A stretch of DNA of 64,000 nt from Paenibacillus plantarum. GTDB lineage: Bacteria > Bacillota > Bacilli > Paenibacillales > NBRC-103111. The stretch is from positions 62,001 to 126,000 of the forward strand of contig NZ_WHNY01000026.1 of the NCBI RefSeq assembly GCF_013141695.1, read 5' to 3'. Below, in pieces: positions 36,606-45,949 of this stretch. The notes beneath the pieces were generated by a model, which worked only from the letters and a program-made list of their open reading frames with translations, searched no databases and was not told the DNA's origin. Numbering within the stretch: the first letter of the stretch is position 1; the number at the start of each line of letters is the position of its first letter. Made by a program: the position numbers and the translations under genes.

Positions 36606-38756
36606 TCATCTTCCAAACCCACCAAAAATCTCAGGCACTTCGCTTGCCTCAACAGGCCGGCCAAATAAGTATCCTTGTACCGTATCGCAATGAAAGTCTT
36701 GCAGCAGGCGTAAATCTTCCTCATTCTCTACCCCTTCTGCAATGACATTAATCTTCAGATTGCGAGCTAAGGTGATGATCGTGTTGACGATGGCTGCATG
36801 TGTCGGGTTCACTGATATATCTTTCACGAAAGATTGGTCGATCTTCAGATGATGGATCGGAAATTCTTTCAAGTAACTCAATGAGCTGTAGCCTGTCCCA
36901 AAGTCATCCATGGCGATCTGCAAACCCATATTCTTAAAACTATTTAATGTCGCTAGAGCGACTTGAACATCCATCGTCATACTTTCTGTAATCTCCAACT
37001 CCAAGTACTGAGGCTCGAGCCCTGTATCTTGTAGGATATTGGAAATTTGCTCACAAAGTGATCTATCGTAGAACTGCTTCGATGATAAATTCACAGCTAT
37101 GGACACCTTCGGTAATCCTAACCTCTGCCAGTGCTTATTCTGAGCACAAGCCTCCTCAATCACCCATTTGCCAATGGGATAAATAAGACCTGTTTCTTCC
37201 GCAATCGGAATAAATTCTAACGGTGAAACCCGCCCAAGCTGAGGGCTATCCCAACGGATTAAACTTTCAAAGCCGACGATCTTATTTTCTATCACGTTGA
37301 CCTGCGGTTGGTACATCAGGATAAACTCGTTCTTCTCCAGCGCTTTACGCAAATGCTTCTCCAGCGTCATACGCCTCTCGATTTTGGCATAGATGTGCGG
37401 GCTGAAATACTGAACCTGATTTCCGCCAAGCTCCTTCGCGTAATCCATCGCGATATCGGCGAAACGAACGAGCGTTTCAGGATCTTGGTCATCCTCTGGA
37501 AACTGACTAATCCCGATGGACGGCGAAATGTAAATTTCATGCTCCTGAATCCGAATCGGTTGATTGATACTTTGAACAATGTTCTGTGTATAGACATCCA
37601 GCTCATCCTTCGATTTATGCTTCACGAGCCCGATAAATTCATCACTGCCCACTCGAAAAACATGCAAATTATGAGTCAGAAAGCTATTCTTCAACCTCCG
37701 GGCGATGACCTGAAGAATACGATCACCAACCTCATGCCCTAACGATTCATTGGCCAACTTGAACTGGTCTAGATTCACGAATACAACGGCGAAGCGCTCC
37801 TTCTGTACAATGGCATCTTCAATCCATTTCGTTAATACCTGTCGATTGGGAAGGCCTGTTAAGGGATCATGATGGATCAAATACCGGATTCGCTCTTCCA
37901 TACTCCGTGACTCCGTAATATCGACAGTTAATGAGATAATCTCGCGAATGACGCCATTATTTTTGATCGGTCGAAGCACCGTTAAGAAATAATAGCCATG
38001 CCATTCCGTCTCGAAGTCAACAACCGCTCCCATCGACCAGGCCCATTCATAGTATTGCAGCATGTGATCTGCCATATATTTGGGGAAGATCGTGTGGATA
38101 TCCTTACCTATCGCTTGTGCCTCTTTGATCCCCAGTCGATCGAACAAGGAACCCTGCCATGTGGTGTAGATAAATTCATCCTGCTCTTTGCGAAATTTCT
38201 TTAAGAGTCCGTTTTGCTGCCTAATCTTCTGATGGAGCTCATCTTGAAATTGAAGCAGATCCTCTTCCATTTTAAGTAGAAAAGTAAGCATTTCGATATG
38301 GCTTTTGACGGATAGCTCTTTCCCGAGCATGTTGGTCTCATTACGTAGGAATAACTTTTTTCTCATGGCTGTTTTGCACCTTAACAGAAATTCCTCTTCC
38401 GTCAGGGCATTACGTGTTTTCTGAAAAAGAGTTTCCTTCTGAAAAAAATCCATCGCGCCGTACTCCAGAGCTTTCATCGCTGCGTTCGAGCCTTCTTCCG
38501 TGTAGCTGCTCAGCATGATAACCGGTACCGGATGAAATGTCATAATTTGATTCAAAGCCGTTAAACCATCCATTTCCGGCATCTCGATGTCGAGTGTGAC
38601 CAGATCTGGCTGTAGTTCTACGATTTTGTCCAAAGCATCAGCACCATTAACCGCGAATCCCACTACCGTAAATTGTGGATCTTGATCAAAGAGTTTGGCA
38701 ATCATATTACGCATTACGATGGAGTCGTCGACAATTAAGACACGGAATGTTCTCAT
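36606..38756 (-). CDS. REC-PAS-GGDEF-EAL cyclic-di-GMP enzyme
   Basis: 716 residues from ATG 38756 (TTAGGTGA upstream). A CheB-like receiver (about 1-120: VLIVDDSIVMRNMIAKLF, acceptor Asp in LVTLDIEMPEMDG), a linker, a PAS domain (about 185-290), a GGDEF domain with degenerate GSDEF and a C-terminal EAL domain. The EAL domain has ESL in place of EAL but keeps the metal and catalytic residues in ELEITES, DDFGTGYSSL, LKIDQSF and IAEGVE, so phosphodiesterase activity is likely while cyclase activity is doubtful. It starts 16 nt after cheA and should receive phosphate from it. Confidence 0.92.
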   Translation of the reverse strand: MRTFRVLIVDDSIVMRNMIAKLFDQDPQFTVVGFAVNGADALDKIVELQPDLVTLDIEMPEMDGLTALNQIMTFHPVPVIMLSSYTEEGSNAAMKALEYGAMDFFQKETLFQKTRNALTEEEFLLRCKTAMRKKLFLRNETNMLGKELSVKSHIEMLTFLLKMEEDLLQFQDELHQKIRQQNGLLKKFRKEQDEFIYTTWQGSLFDRLGIKEAQAIGKDIHTIFPKYMADHMLQYYEWAWSMGAVVDFETEWHGYYFLTVLRPIKNNGVIREIISLTVDITESRSMEERIRYLIHHDPLTGLPNRQVLTKWIEDAIVQKERFAVVFVNLDQFKLANESLGHEVGDRILQVIARRLKNSFLTHNLHVFRVGSDEFIGLVKHKSKDELDVYTQNIVQSINQPIRIQEHEIYISPSIGISQFPEDDQDPETLVRFADIAMDYAKELGGNQVQYFSPHIYAKIERRMTLEKHLRKALEKNEFILMYQPQVNVIENKIVGFESLIRWDSPQLGRVSPLEFIPIAEETGLIYPIGKWVIEEACAQNKHWQRLGLPKVSIAVNLSSKQFYDRSLCEQISNILQDTGLEPQYLELEITESMTMDVQVALATLNSFKNMGLQIAMDDFGTGYSSLSYLKEFPIHHLKIDQSFVKDISVNPTHAAIVNTIITLARNLKINVIAEGVENEEDLRLLQDFHCDTVQGYLFGRPVEASEVPEIFGGFGR

Positions 38757-38772
38757 ACTTGTCACCTAATTC

Positions 38773-41262
38773 TTAAGTATTCGTCTTCAACTGCGAGAGG
38801 AGCTGCTCTCGATCGAAAACTTGGATAAGCCGATCCTCTTTCTTATAAATACTCCGAATCGTAGAAAGCGAGGCTTTGCTTTGAACAATCTCTTCATGGG
38901 TATCGTGCTCAAACACAGTTACAATTTCGGTTACGGAATCCACAGCAATACCAATGGATTGTTCCCCATCCCGCACAATGAGAACACGAGATTTCGCGGA
39001 ACTGGATGGTGTAGACAATCCCATACTGCTACGCAAGTCATAAACCATCAGCAATTCTTCTCTAATAGTCAAGATGCCCAGCACATGTGGGCCAGCCCCA
39101 GCAATCTTCGTCAAAGATGGCATCGCCAATATTTCTTGCACATGTTCAAGATGGAAGCCGTACCATTCCGCATCGAAATGAACAGTGACCAACTCTCGCT
39201 TTGTGTTATGTTTGCCTTTATTTACTCGATCCTTCATGCCGAAACGAACATGTCCAGAAGATGATTTCTGCATCATCGCGTTCACATCTAGAATGAGAGC
39301 AACCAATCCATCTCCAAGAATAGTCGTTCCAGCAATATACGGAATGTGACCGACGATATCATCTAAAGATTTAATAACGATTTCTTGGTTGGCAATTAAT
39401 TGATCCACGACCAGACAAATCCGTTTCTCTGCCATCCCGATCATAAGTATCGACCTCTTGGTCTTAGATGCCTCTTCGTTCACGCTGCTCTCTGGTGAAA
39501 GCAAGGTATTCAACCTCAGTAAAGGCAGGATTTCACCTCGTACATGGCAAATTTCTTGACCATGAAGCAGTTGAATCTCTTGTTCATTGTACCTGAAGAT
39601 TTCAATAATGTTCGAAAGAGGTACGGCGATCGTCCGCTGCGCTTGACGGACAAGAAGTGAGCGAATAATAGCCAAAGTTAAAGGCAATTTCAAAGTAATC
39701 GTGGTTCCTTTGCCAATTGCCGTCTCGATATCAATCAGCCCATTCAACTTCTCAATATGCGAACGAACAATATCCATCCCAACGCCTCTGCCTGACAACT
39801 CTGTGACTTGCTCTGCCGTGGACATACCAGAGTGGAAGATGAGCTTAATGATTTCCTTCTCTGTCATAAGCTGCGATTCTTCTTCTGAAATAAACCCCTT
39901 ATCCACTGCTTTCTTGCGGATACGTTCTGGATCAATGCCACGGCCGTCATCTGTGACCGTAATCACGATCGAGTTCTCTTCATGTGCAGCCTTCATCCGG
40001 ATATGCCCTTTTCTTGGCTTCCCTGCTGCTTCCCGCTGGTCAGGTGTTTCCAACCCGTGATCTGCCGCATTGCGGAGGATATGTATCAGCGGATCGCTGA
40101 TTTCTTCAATCAACGTGCGATCCAGCTCCGTTTCTTTCCCTTCGATCGTCAAGGCAATCTCTTTATTGGCTGTTTGAGACAAATCTCTAATTAAGCGAGG
40201 AAATCTGCTAAAAAGCTGCTCGATGGGGATCATCCGCGTCTTCATCATGCCATCACGCATATTGCTAACGATTTTGCCTAAATGGTGGGTAATATCTTCG
40301 AGTAAATGAATATCAGCATCTTGTTTATACTTGTCTTGCAACCGCTTCTTAACTTCAACAAGCCGTGTATTATCAATCAGCAATTCGCCAACCAAATTAA
40401 TTAAGTGCTCTAAACGCTGAACATCCACACGAACGGTATGGGAAACTGCAGCGGCTTCTTTCACAACGGCTGGTGCTGGTTTAGCTGGTTTATGCTCAGC
40501 ATCTGGTGTCGAAGTCGATGACCGCGCAGATTCGTGTCCTTGATCCTCGGGCTGAGCTTGAAAGGGTCCAACAATCACTTCTGACAATTGCGAAATGCGA
40601 TTGATTCTCTCTTGGATCTCCTTACAATCTTGGTTCGTTGAGATAAGAAAATGGATGGGAGCCTCAAGGTCTTCATCTGCACTCGACGCATTGAAGTGCG
40701 GCTGTGTCGATAACACATCGCCCATTTCCTGAAGCTCACGAAGCACGAGTACGGCACGGACTGCTTTCATCACAGTGCCTGGTTCAATTAAGATGCGTAT
40801 AGACAGAAGTTCAGGCTCCGCTGTGACGGATTGTACAGGCACAAGTGCTGGTGCTGGTTCCATAGGTATGGAATCCCCATGAGATAGCTGCTCAAGAACG
40901 GCAATGAGATGCTCCACCGCTTGCTCTTCATAATTCCCTTTCAAGAAGAGCTCTCTTTGCTGCTTCATGTAATCAATACTTTGGAACAACACATTCATTA
41001 GTTCTGTGTTCACTTGAATCCGATTATTGCGGAGATGATCAAAAATATTTTCCAGTTTATGCATCATTTCTTTCAGCTTATCAAACCCCATAGCAGCGGC
41101 TGAGCCTTTGAGCGTATGAGCGATCCGAAATATGGTTTGAATCGTTTCCGGCTTACTGCCATTCTCCTCAAGTTCCAATAGACTTTTATCCAAGAGAAGA
41201 AGCTGTTCACTCAATTCATCCAGAAAGACACCCATATAGACTTCCATCTGAAAATCACTCAT
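38773..41262 (-). CDS. cheA: Chemotaxis histidine kinase CheA with two CheW-like domains
   Basis: 829 residues. An Hpt domain with phospho-acceptor His in RIAHTLKGSAAAMGF, a CheY-binding-like P2 (about 150-235), dimerisation P3 (VRVDVQRLEHLINLVGELL), ATPase P4 (HILRNAADHGLE, DDGRGID, GRGVGMDIV), a CheW-like P5 and then a second CheW-like domain (from about 690, RELVTVHFDAEWYGFHLEHVQEIL). Two terminal CheW domains are less common and may let it join receptor arrays with altered geometry. It overlaps cheW by 8 nt. Confidence 0.95.
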   Translation of the reverse strand: MSDFQMEVYMGVFLDELSEQLLLLDKSLLELEENGSKPETIQTIFRIAHTLKGSAAAMGFDKLKEMMHKLENIFDHLRNNRIQVNTELMNVLFQSIDYMKQQRELFLKGNYEEQAVEHLIAVLEQLSHGDSIPMEPAPALVPVQSVTAEPELLSIRILIEPGTVMKAVRAVLVLRELQEMGDVLSTQPHFNASSADEDLEAPIHFLISTNQDCKEIQERINRISQLSEVIVGPFQAQPEDQGHESARSSTSTPDAEHKPAKPAPAVVKEAAAVSHTVRVDVQRLEHLINLVGELLIDNTRLVEVKKRLQDKYKQDADIHLLEDITHHLGKIVSNMRDGMMKTRMIPIEQLFSRFPRLIRDLSQTANKEIALTIEGKETELDRTLIEEISDPLIHILRNAADHGLETPDQREAAGKPRKGHIRMKAAHEENSIVITVTDDGRGIDPERIRKKAVDKGFISEEESQLMTEKEIIKLIFHSGMSTAEQVTELSGRGVGMDIVRSHIEKLNGLIDIETAIGKGTTITLKLPLTLAIIRSLLVRQAQRTIAVPLSNIIEIFRYNEQEIQLLHGQEICHVRGEILPLLRLNTLLSPESSVNEEASKTKRSILMIGMAEKRICLVVDQLIANQEIVIKSLDDIVGHIPYIAGTTILGDGLVALILDVNAMMQKSSSGHVRFGMKDRVNKGKHNTKRELVTVHFDAEWYGFHLEHVQEILAMPSLTKIAGAGPHVLGILTIREELLMVYDLRSSMGLSTPSSSAKSRVLIVRDGEQSIGIAVDSVTEIVTVFEHDTHEEIVQSKASLSTIRSIYKKEDRLIQVFDREQLLSQLKTNT

Positions 41263-41698
41263 TGCCCCGTACCTCCTGGAGAAACAGCTCGCCGATATCT
41301 AATATCCCAACAAAACTGCCATCAATTTCACCGATAGCTTGTAAGTATATGCTGCCTTGTTGACCAAATTCCTCTGAAACAGGCTTGACTTCCGTAAATC
41401 CGATCACTCTGCTCACACAATCCACCACAAGCCCTAGTGTTTTACCAGCTAGATGAACAATCATGATGCGTGTATGCTTCGTATCCATGACAGGTTTAAT
41501 TTGCAGCATGGAGCGCAAACAATAGATGGGGATAATAATGCCGCGTAAATTGATGACACCACGCAAATTTTTCTTATTTCCTGGCAAAACCGTAATCTCA
41601 TGCATCTTGATGATTTCTTGAATATACGCGATAGAGAAGGCATAGTGCTCTTGCCCAATCTGACCTTCAACATATAAAGGAGTGACCGTCGTTGTCAT
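41255..41698 (-). CDS. cheW: Chemotaxis coupling protein CheW
   Basis: 147 residues from ATG 41698 (an upstream TTG at 41704 is less likely). The double SH3-like CheW fold is clear: HYAFSIAYIQEIIKMHEITVLPGNKKNLRGVINLRGIIIPIY and LVVDCVSRVIGF. It links the receptor encoded just upstream to CheA. Confidence 0.95.
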   Translation of the reverse strand: MTTTVTPLYVEGQIGQEHYAFSIAYIQEIIKMHEITVLPGNKKNLRGVINLRGIIIPIYCLRSMLQIKPVMDTKHTRIMIVHLAGKTLGLVVDCVSRVIGFTEVKPVSEEFGQQGSIYLQAIGEIDGSFVGILDIGELFLQEVRGNE

Positions 41699-41714
41699 GT
41701 GCAACCCTGCCCTC

Positions 41715-43289
41715 TCACACTTTGAAATTTGAAACGGATTGATTCAAATCATCTGCTAAAGAAGCTAACGATTGGGAAGAGCTTGCCGTTTCCTCGGCAG
41801 CAGCCGCAGACTCCTGGCTAACGGAGGCAATGTTTTGAATGAAGCTAAGCACTTCTTCTGATTGAGCGGATTGCTGCTCGCTAGCGGCAGCGATTTCTGT
41901 CACTTGCTGTGCCGTATTCGCGACCATCCGAACGATATTATCAAACTGGATTCCTGTGCGTTCCGATAGATCGGCTGCTTCTGAAACTGCTTTGACACTC
42001 AAATCCGTATTGTTTTGCATCCCTTTAATAATAATAGCAATTTGTTTCGTTGCTTCACCGCTGCGTTCAGCTAATTTTCTAACCTCTTCCGCAACAACCG
42101 CGAAGCCTCTGCCCTGCTCTCCTGCTCTTGCCGCTTCGATTGCAGCGTTAAGTGCTAACAAATTCGTTTGGTCGGCAATATCATCAATGACCTCAATAAT
42201 TTGGCCAATCTTCTGTGCATCTTGCTCGAGCAAAGACATCTGCTTCGATACATTCCCCATAGAAGTAATAGAAGCTTGTACCGCGATTCCACCTTCTTTG
42301 GCACCGTTTCTTGTTTGTTCAGACAGTTCAGCAACCACCTCGGCATTTTGGGCAACAGAGTCGATGGCAAGTGAAAGTTCTTTAAACAAGCTATTTACGG
42401 TTTGCGTGGATTCCGCTTGATGCATGCTTCCTTTAGCGATTTGCTCCGTTGTCGCAGAAATTTCTTCTGCAGCAGCTGCAACATTTTGGGAAGAAGATAC
42501 TGTTTTACTGATGAGCATTCGGAGATTTTCTAACATATCATTAAAGGCCTCGGCCAATGCGCCAAGCTCGTCCTTCGTTTTCGAAGTTGCTTTCTCTCTC
42601 AAGTCGCCTTCAGATGCTTTCGTGACGACGGATAGAAGGGATTGAACGGTTTTCGAGATACTGCCAGACATATATAGCGCTACACTAATCCCCATCAAGA
42701 TTGCGAATGCACCAAGTATGATAATGGTCAGTGTGCCTGATTGATTCTCGGATACAGCTGTATCCACTTCTGCTTTGGCGCCTACCTCATTATAGTGGAT
42801 CCACTTTTCGAATAAATCCGTTGTTTGTGTACGAGCTGGTCTTACTTGCGTGATCGCATCATAGGCCAACTTATCTTCATTCTTGCTTGCTAGCCCAATA
42901 ATCGTATCCGCTTGGTTCATATAAGTTGTCATTGAAGCCAATATTTCCTCATAAATTTTCGTTTCTTCCCCTGTGTTTACTAATTCCGCATATGCTTTCA
43001 TTTCTTTTAAAGCATTTTCTTTGTTTTGTATGATGTTGGTCTGAGCACTAGCGATTTTATCGGGATCCGTTTCAAGAATGATTTGATGAAATGCCACTCT
43101 GACTTCAAAGAAATCAGTTTTAATTTGATCAATCTTGAGAATACTAGGTAGCCAATTTCCCTGAACATTTACTGCTGATTTTTGAATGGCATTCATACTC
43201 ATAATAGCCACTAGCCCAACTGTAAATGTGAGTACGAGTACAAGGATAAATCCTGCTAATAATTTCATTCTAATCGTTGCCTTCATCAT
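41715..43289 (-). CDS. Methyl-accepting chemotaxis protein
   Basis: 524 residues. Helix at about 11-32, a four-helix-bundle ligand domain (about 33-190), second helix at about 192-212, HAMP, then a long cytoplasmic coiled coil with the conserved tip IDDIADQTNLLALNAAIEAA. Methylation-site-like Glu/Gln pairs are present (AAAAEEISATTEQIAKG; QESAAAAEETA) although no cheR or cheB gene is nearby. GGGGGA precedes the paired ATG codons at 43289/43286. It is the likely input receptor of this cluster. Confidence 0.94.
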   Translation of the reverse strand: MMKATIRMKLLAGFILVLVLTFTVGLVAIMSMNAIQKSAVNVQGNWLPSILKIDQIKTDFFEVRVAFHQIILETDPDKIASAQTNIIQNKENALKEMKAYAELVNTGEETKIYEEILASMTTYMNQADTIIGLASKNEDKLAYDAITQVRPARTQTTDLFEKWIHYNEVGAKAEVDTAVSENQSGTLTIIILGAFAILMGISVALYMSGSISKTVQSLLSVVTKASEGDLREKATSKTKDELGALAEAFNDMLENLRMLISKTVSSSQNVAAAAEEISATTEQIAKGSMHQAESTQTVNSLFKELSLAIDSVAQNAEVVAELSEQTRNGAKEGGIAVQASITSMGNVSKQMSLLEQDAQKIGQIIEVIDDIADQTNLLALNAAIEAARAGEQGRGFAVVAEEVRKLAERSGEATKQIAIIIKGMQNNTDLSVKAVSEAADLSERTGIQFDNIVRMVANTAQQVTEIAAASEQQSAQSEEVLSFIQNIASVSQESAAAAEETASSSQSLASLADDLNQSVSNFKV

Positions 43290-43309
43290 TAAATCCCCCT
43301 AAGTATTGG

Positions 43310-43714
43310 TTACATGTTTTTTAATTGAATCGCTGAGAACACAAGATCAATGATTTCCCCACGTGCTTGATTTAAAAAACCTAATGATGTTTGTTGTAAA
43401 TTTTCAATCGAGATACAAGATGTTAAAAGAATCTTATCCGTGAAATAATACATAGAAAGTTCGTAGGAAGAAGATACACTCTTAACAACTTCACTTATAT
43501 TCGTGTTCTTGTATTTCTCAGGAAGTTCAATCGCATACATTAAGTACAATGGTTCATCTGGCATTTGTGTCATCTGAAAAAAATCTTTATACATATTCGT
43601 CGTAAACGCTTTCCATCGAAATCCAAATTGATAAAATGGCTCCTCCTCCCAATTCGGCTCGAATTGTGATATTAATTCGAGAAATTGCTCGCGGTAGTAG
43701 TGGATTAGATTCAT
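43310..43714 (-). CDS. Unknown protein in the chemosensory cluster
   Basis: 134 residues from ATG 43714, chosen because GCGAGGGAC precedes it while an earlier ATG has no ribosome site. No family is recognised. It has no signal peptide or membrane segment, is rich in aromatic residues (NLIHYYREQFLELISQFEPNW, FYQFGFRWKAFTTNMYKDFF), and ends amphipathic. It lies 20 nt before the receptor gene and is co-transcribed with it, so it probably serves the same system, perhaps as a small sensor or adaptor. Confidence 0.75.
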   Translation of the reverse strand: MNLIHYYREQFLELISQFEPNWEEEPFYQFGFRWKAFTTNMYKDFFQMTQMPDEPLYLMYAIELPEKYKNTNISEVVKSVSSSYELSMYYFTDKILLTSCISIENLQQTSLGFLNQARGEIIDLVFSAIQLKNM

Positions 43715-43990
43715 TGTTGTAGTCCCTCGCAATTCCATAACAAAATTTGTTATTTCTCAATATCCTAATCTTACCGATGAATTGTTGTGAAACTTCTATT
43801 TCGGATTTTAGCTAAACATGTTTTTTACTAATAATTAGCTAATGATTGTCAGAATTTTAGGTTAAAGTGATTAGAAAAGTCCTAATTTGTAAGGATTTTA
43901 TCATGAAATTAAGCCTTAAGACCTACGTACACCCTTGCAAATGCAAGACTTTTAACCCTGTCACATTGAATATCCACGTAAAAAGCGAAC
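43715..43990. other. Non-coding spacer inside the chemosensory cluster
   Basis: About 275 bp of AT-rich sequence between the cheY terminator and the unknown gene. It must carry the promoter of the downstream operon; I see no clear sigma-A or sigma-D pair and no repeat element of the type found in other spacers. Confidence 0.4.
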
Positions 43991-44034
43991 AAAAAAACGC
44001 CCCTCCTTCTGCTAAATTCAGCGAAGGATGAGCG
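43991..44034 (-). terminator. Rho-independent terminator after cheY
   Basis: Stem TCCTTCGCTG / AGCAGAAGGA extended by CGC/GCG pairs and followed by TTTTTTT on the minus strand. It splits the cluster into cheX-cheY and the downstream operon. Confidence 0.8.
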
Positions 44035-44048
44035 TACTTCTTTATGTA

Positions 44049-44405
44049 TTATATAGCTCTGCGTATGGCGTCCAAAACACGATCACCTTGAAATGGCTTA
44101 ACGATGAAATCCTTAGCTCCAGCCTGAATCGCTTGTACGACCATGCCTTGCTGCCCCATGGCTGAGCACATCACAATTTTGGCATTCGCATCTTTTTTCC
44201 TAATTTCCTTAACCGCTTCTACGCCTTCCATCTCAGGCATCGTGATATCCATCGTTACGATATCCGGTTTAAGCTCCTGATACTTCTGGATAGCTACGAG
44301 TCCATTTTCCGCTTCACCAACAACATCATGTCCACCTTTCGTCAAAATATCCTTTAGCATCATACGCATGAAAGCTGCATCATCTACAATTAAAATTTTC
44401 GCCAT
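44049..44405 (-). CDS. cheY: CheY-like response regulator
   Basis: 118 residues, a single receiver domain: acidic pocket VDDA, phospho-acceptor Asp in IVTMDITMPEMEG, Thr/Ser in VMCSAM and Lys in FIVKPF. No output domain. It starts 18 nt after the cheX-like gene. It should accept phosphate from CheA and either bind a motor/other target or act as a phosphate sink. Confidence 0.93.
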   Translation of the reverse strand: MAKILIVDDAAFMRMMLKDILTKGGHDVVGEAENGLVAIQKYQELKPDIVTMDITMPEMEGVEAVKEIRKKDANAKIVMCSAMGQQGMVVQAIQAGAKDFIVKPFQGDRVLDAIRRAI

Positions 44406-44423
44406 GATCTCTCACTCCTCTTA

Positions 44424-44870
44424 TTAAGACTCTTTCAATAAAACGACACGGATATCTCCAACTGTCTGAATGGAAATAGGCAGCATCAGCTTGTTAGCCT
44501 GATTGTCACAATGGTAATTCTCCTCCAACAAAGACGGCGGCGTAATATCCAATGCAACACCTTGTTCACCAAGGATCGTGGTGGTTCTGCCTGCAATAAT
44601 GTTGGCAATTTCGCTCACACAGCTATCTAGCATTTCACCTTCCATGTACATCCCAAAAATCGCTTCGCTCATTCGACTAAATACGACACGCTGCCCATCT
44701 AAAATCATACAATACTCACTATTCGTGAAATTGATGGAGACGCCAATTTCATCCTTACGGATCGGTTCATTACTTATACTAACTTCGGTTTGATCTAATG
44801 ATTGCGGTAGCATGTTGCCAATTGATACTCGGACGCTGTCCAGTAATAAATTTTGCAAGTTCTGAGTCAT
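44424..44870 (-). CDS. cheX: CheX/CheC-family CheY-P phosphatase
   Basis: 148 residues. The family catalytic pattern E-x3-N is visible in CVSEIANIIAGR, and the rest matches the CheX fold (SVRVSIGNMLPQSL at the start; GDIRVVLL at the end). It likely removes phosphate from the CheY-like protein encoded next to it. Only one ExxxN site is clear, as in CheX rather than CheC. Confidence 0.85.
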   Translation of the reverse strand: MTQNLQNLLLDSVRVSIGNMLPQSLDQTEVSISNEPIRKDEIGVSINFTNSEYCMILDGQRVVFSRMSEAIFGMYMEGEMLDSCVSEIANIIAGRTTTILGEQGVALDITPPSLLEENYHCDNQANKLMLPISIQTVGDIRVVLLKES

Positions 44871-44990
44871 ACTTCTCTCCCCTATTCAGTTGGTTGTAAC
44901 CGGTTAACACTTCGTTCAATACACTCACTTTAGCCTATAATTGTTAGATAACTACAATCCTAATTGTTAAAGATGTATGTGAAAATGAAA

Positions 44991-45028
44991 AAAAACGGAG
45001 CCCGCTTATCGCGGTGCTCCGTTTTTTT
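44991..45028. terminator. Terminator after sugar isomerase-like gene
   Basis: ACGGAGC / GCTCCGT with an inner CCGC/GCGG stem, A-tract on one side and T7 on the other, so it works in either direction; on the minus strand it ends the gene at 45041. Confidence 0.88.
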
Positions 45029-45040
45029 ACGTTTGAGACG

Positions 45041-45808
45041 CTAAGATAAATCATGTAATAATTGCTGGAATGCTGCGGCATCTGTTCTAAATTGTTCAAC
45101 TGTGTCCCCCATAACAAACTCCATTAGCATGTAGCGGTCTTCACGGGTATCAATCTGTGCCAAGTATTGAGACCACTCGTGAATCCCCTCAGCAAATGGT
45201 CTGCGAATATCGCCTTTCCAATAATAAGCGTGAAGGTTTAACAGCTTCTTTCGCGCCGCTAATTCCTGTAGTCCTTCACAACGTTCTTTCACGGAAAGCT
45301 CCGGTGTTGGCTGCCACAAGCAATACAGATTGGCATGATCTGCCTCATCCAACAGCCGCATAGACGATTGATTCGTGTCCGTTAGTGTCCCTCTATGCCA
45401 CTCAAGCGCAACTTTTATACCTTCTGCAGCAGCCATCTCAGCGATATGTGTAGCTTCTTTAGCAAGGCGTGCATAATAGTCAGAATCCGCTGCCGATGAG
45501 GGCAATGCTCCTGCCCAAATGCGAATGAGCGGGGCATGCAAAGCTTTCGCAGCAATCAAGCTCTCTCGAAAAACTTGCTCAGGTTGTTCGTTTGCAAGCA
45601 ATCGAAAATAGGAACCATATGCGGCTACCTGCATGCCGGAATCAATTGTTCTTGTGTACAGATTGTGTGCTCCAACCTCATCCCCAGGCCCAACATGCGC
45701 ATTCTCCGACCATTCAATTGCTTTCAGCCCACAATGGCTGCTTAATTCGAGTATTTCAATTGCTGATCTTTCACGAAATGTGACGGATACAATTCCAGGT
45801 AAAATCAT
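45041..45808 (-). CDS. Sugar phosphate isomerase/epimerase-like TIM-barrel protein
   Basis: 255 residues of the xylose-isomerase/AP-endonuclease-2 superfamily. Metal-site residues are seen in IKVALEWHRGTLT, LLNLHAYYWKGD and MLMEFVMGD. GAGAGGAAGC precedes the ATG. It stands alone between terminators. The substrate is unknown; relatives act on inositol-type or keto-sugar intermediates. Confidence 0.85.
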   Translation of the reverse strand: MILPGIVSVTFRERSAIEILELSSHCGLKAIEWSENAHVGPGDEVGAHNLYTRTIDSGMQVAAYGSYFRLLANEQPEQVFRESLIAAKALHAPLIRIWAGALPSSAADSDYYARLAKEATHIAEMAAAEGIKVALEWHRGTLTDTNQSSMRLLDEADHANLYCLWQPTPELSVKERCEGLQELAARKKLLNLHAYYWKGDIRRPFAEGIHEWSQYLAQIDTREDRYMLMEFVMGDTVEQFRTDAAAFQQLLHDLS

Positions 45809-45875
45809 AGTTGCTTCCTCTCACTTTAACATAGTCTCAAATTACATAATTCCCTAAACGATTGTATTTGTAAAG

Positions 45876-45926
45876 AAAAAAAAGACTCCAGTCACCCAAG
45901 TAGGAAGAGTGATTGCAGTCTTTTTA
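45876..45926. terminator. Terminator of the spore-protein gene
   Basis: AAAAGACTGCAATCAC / GTGACTGGAGTCTTTT stem with T8 on the minus strand and TTTTT on the plus strand. Confidence 0.88.
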
Positions 45927-45949
45927 AACATGTACCTAAAACAAATCGT

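Noticed and set aside
36443..36724. 93-codon minus-strand frame at the end of the REC-GGDEF-EAL gene
   Set aside because: It overlaps that gene's 3' end, the terminator and a repeat unit, and shows no recognisable domain.
41715..43289. Flagellar chemotaxis operon
   Set aside because: No flagellar, cheR, cheB or cheD genes are present nearby and the operon ends in a cyclic-di-GMP enzyme.
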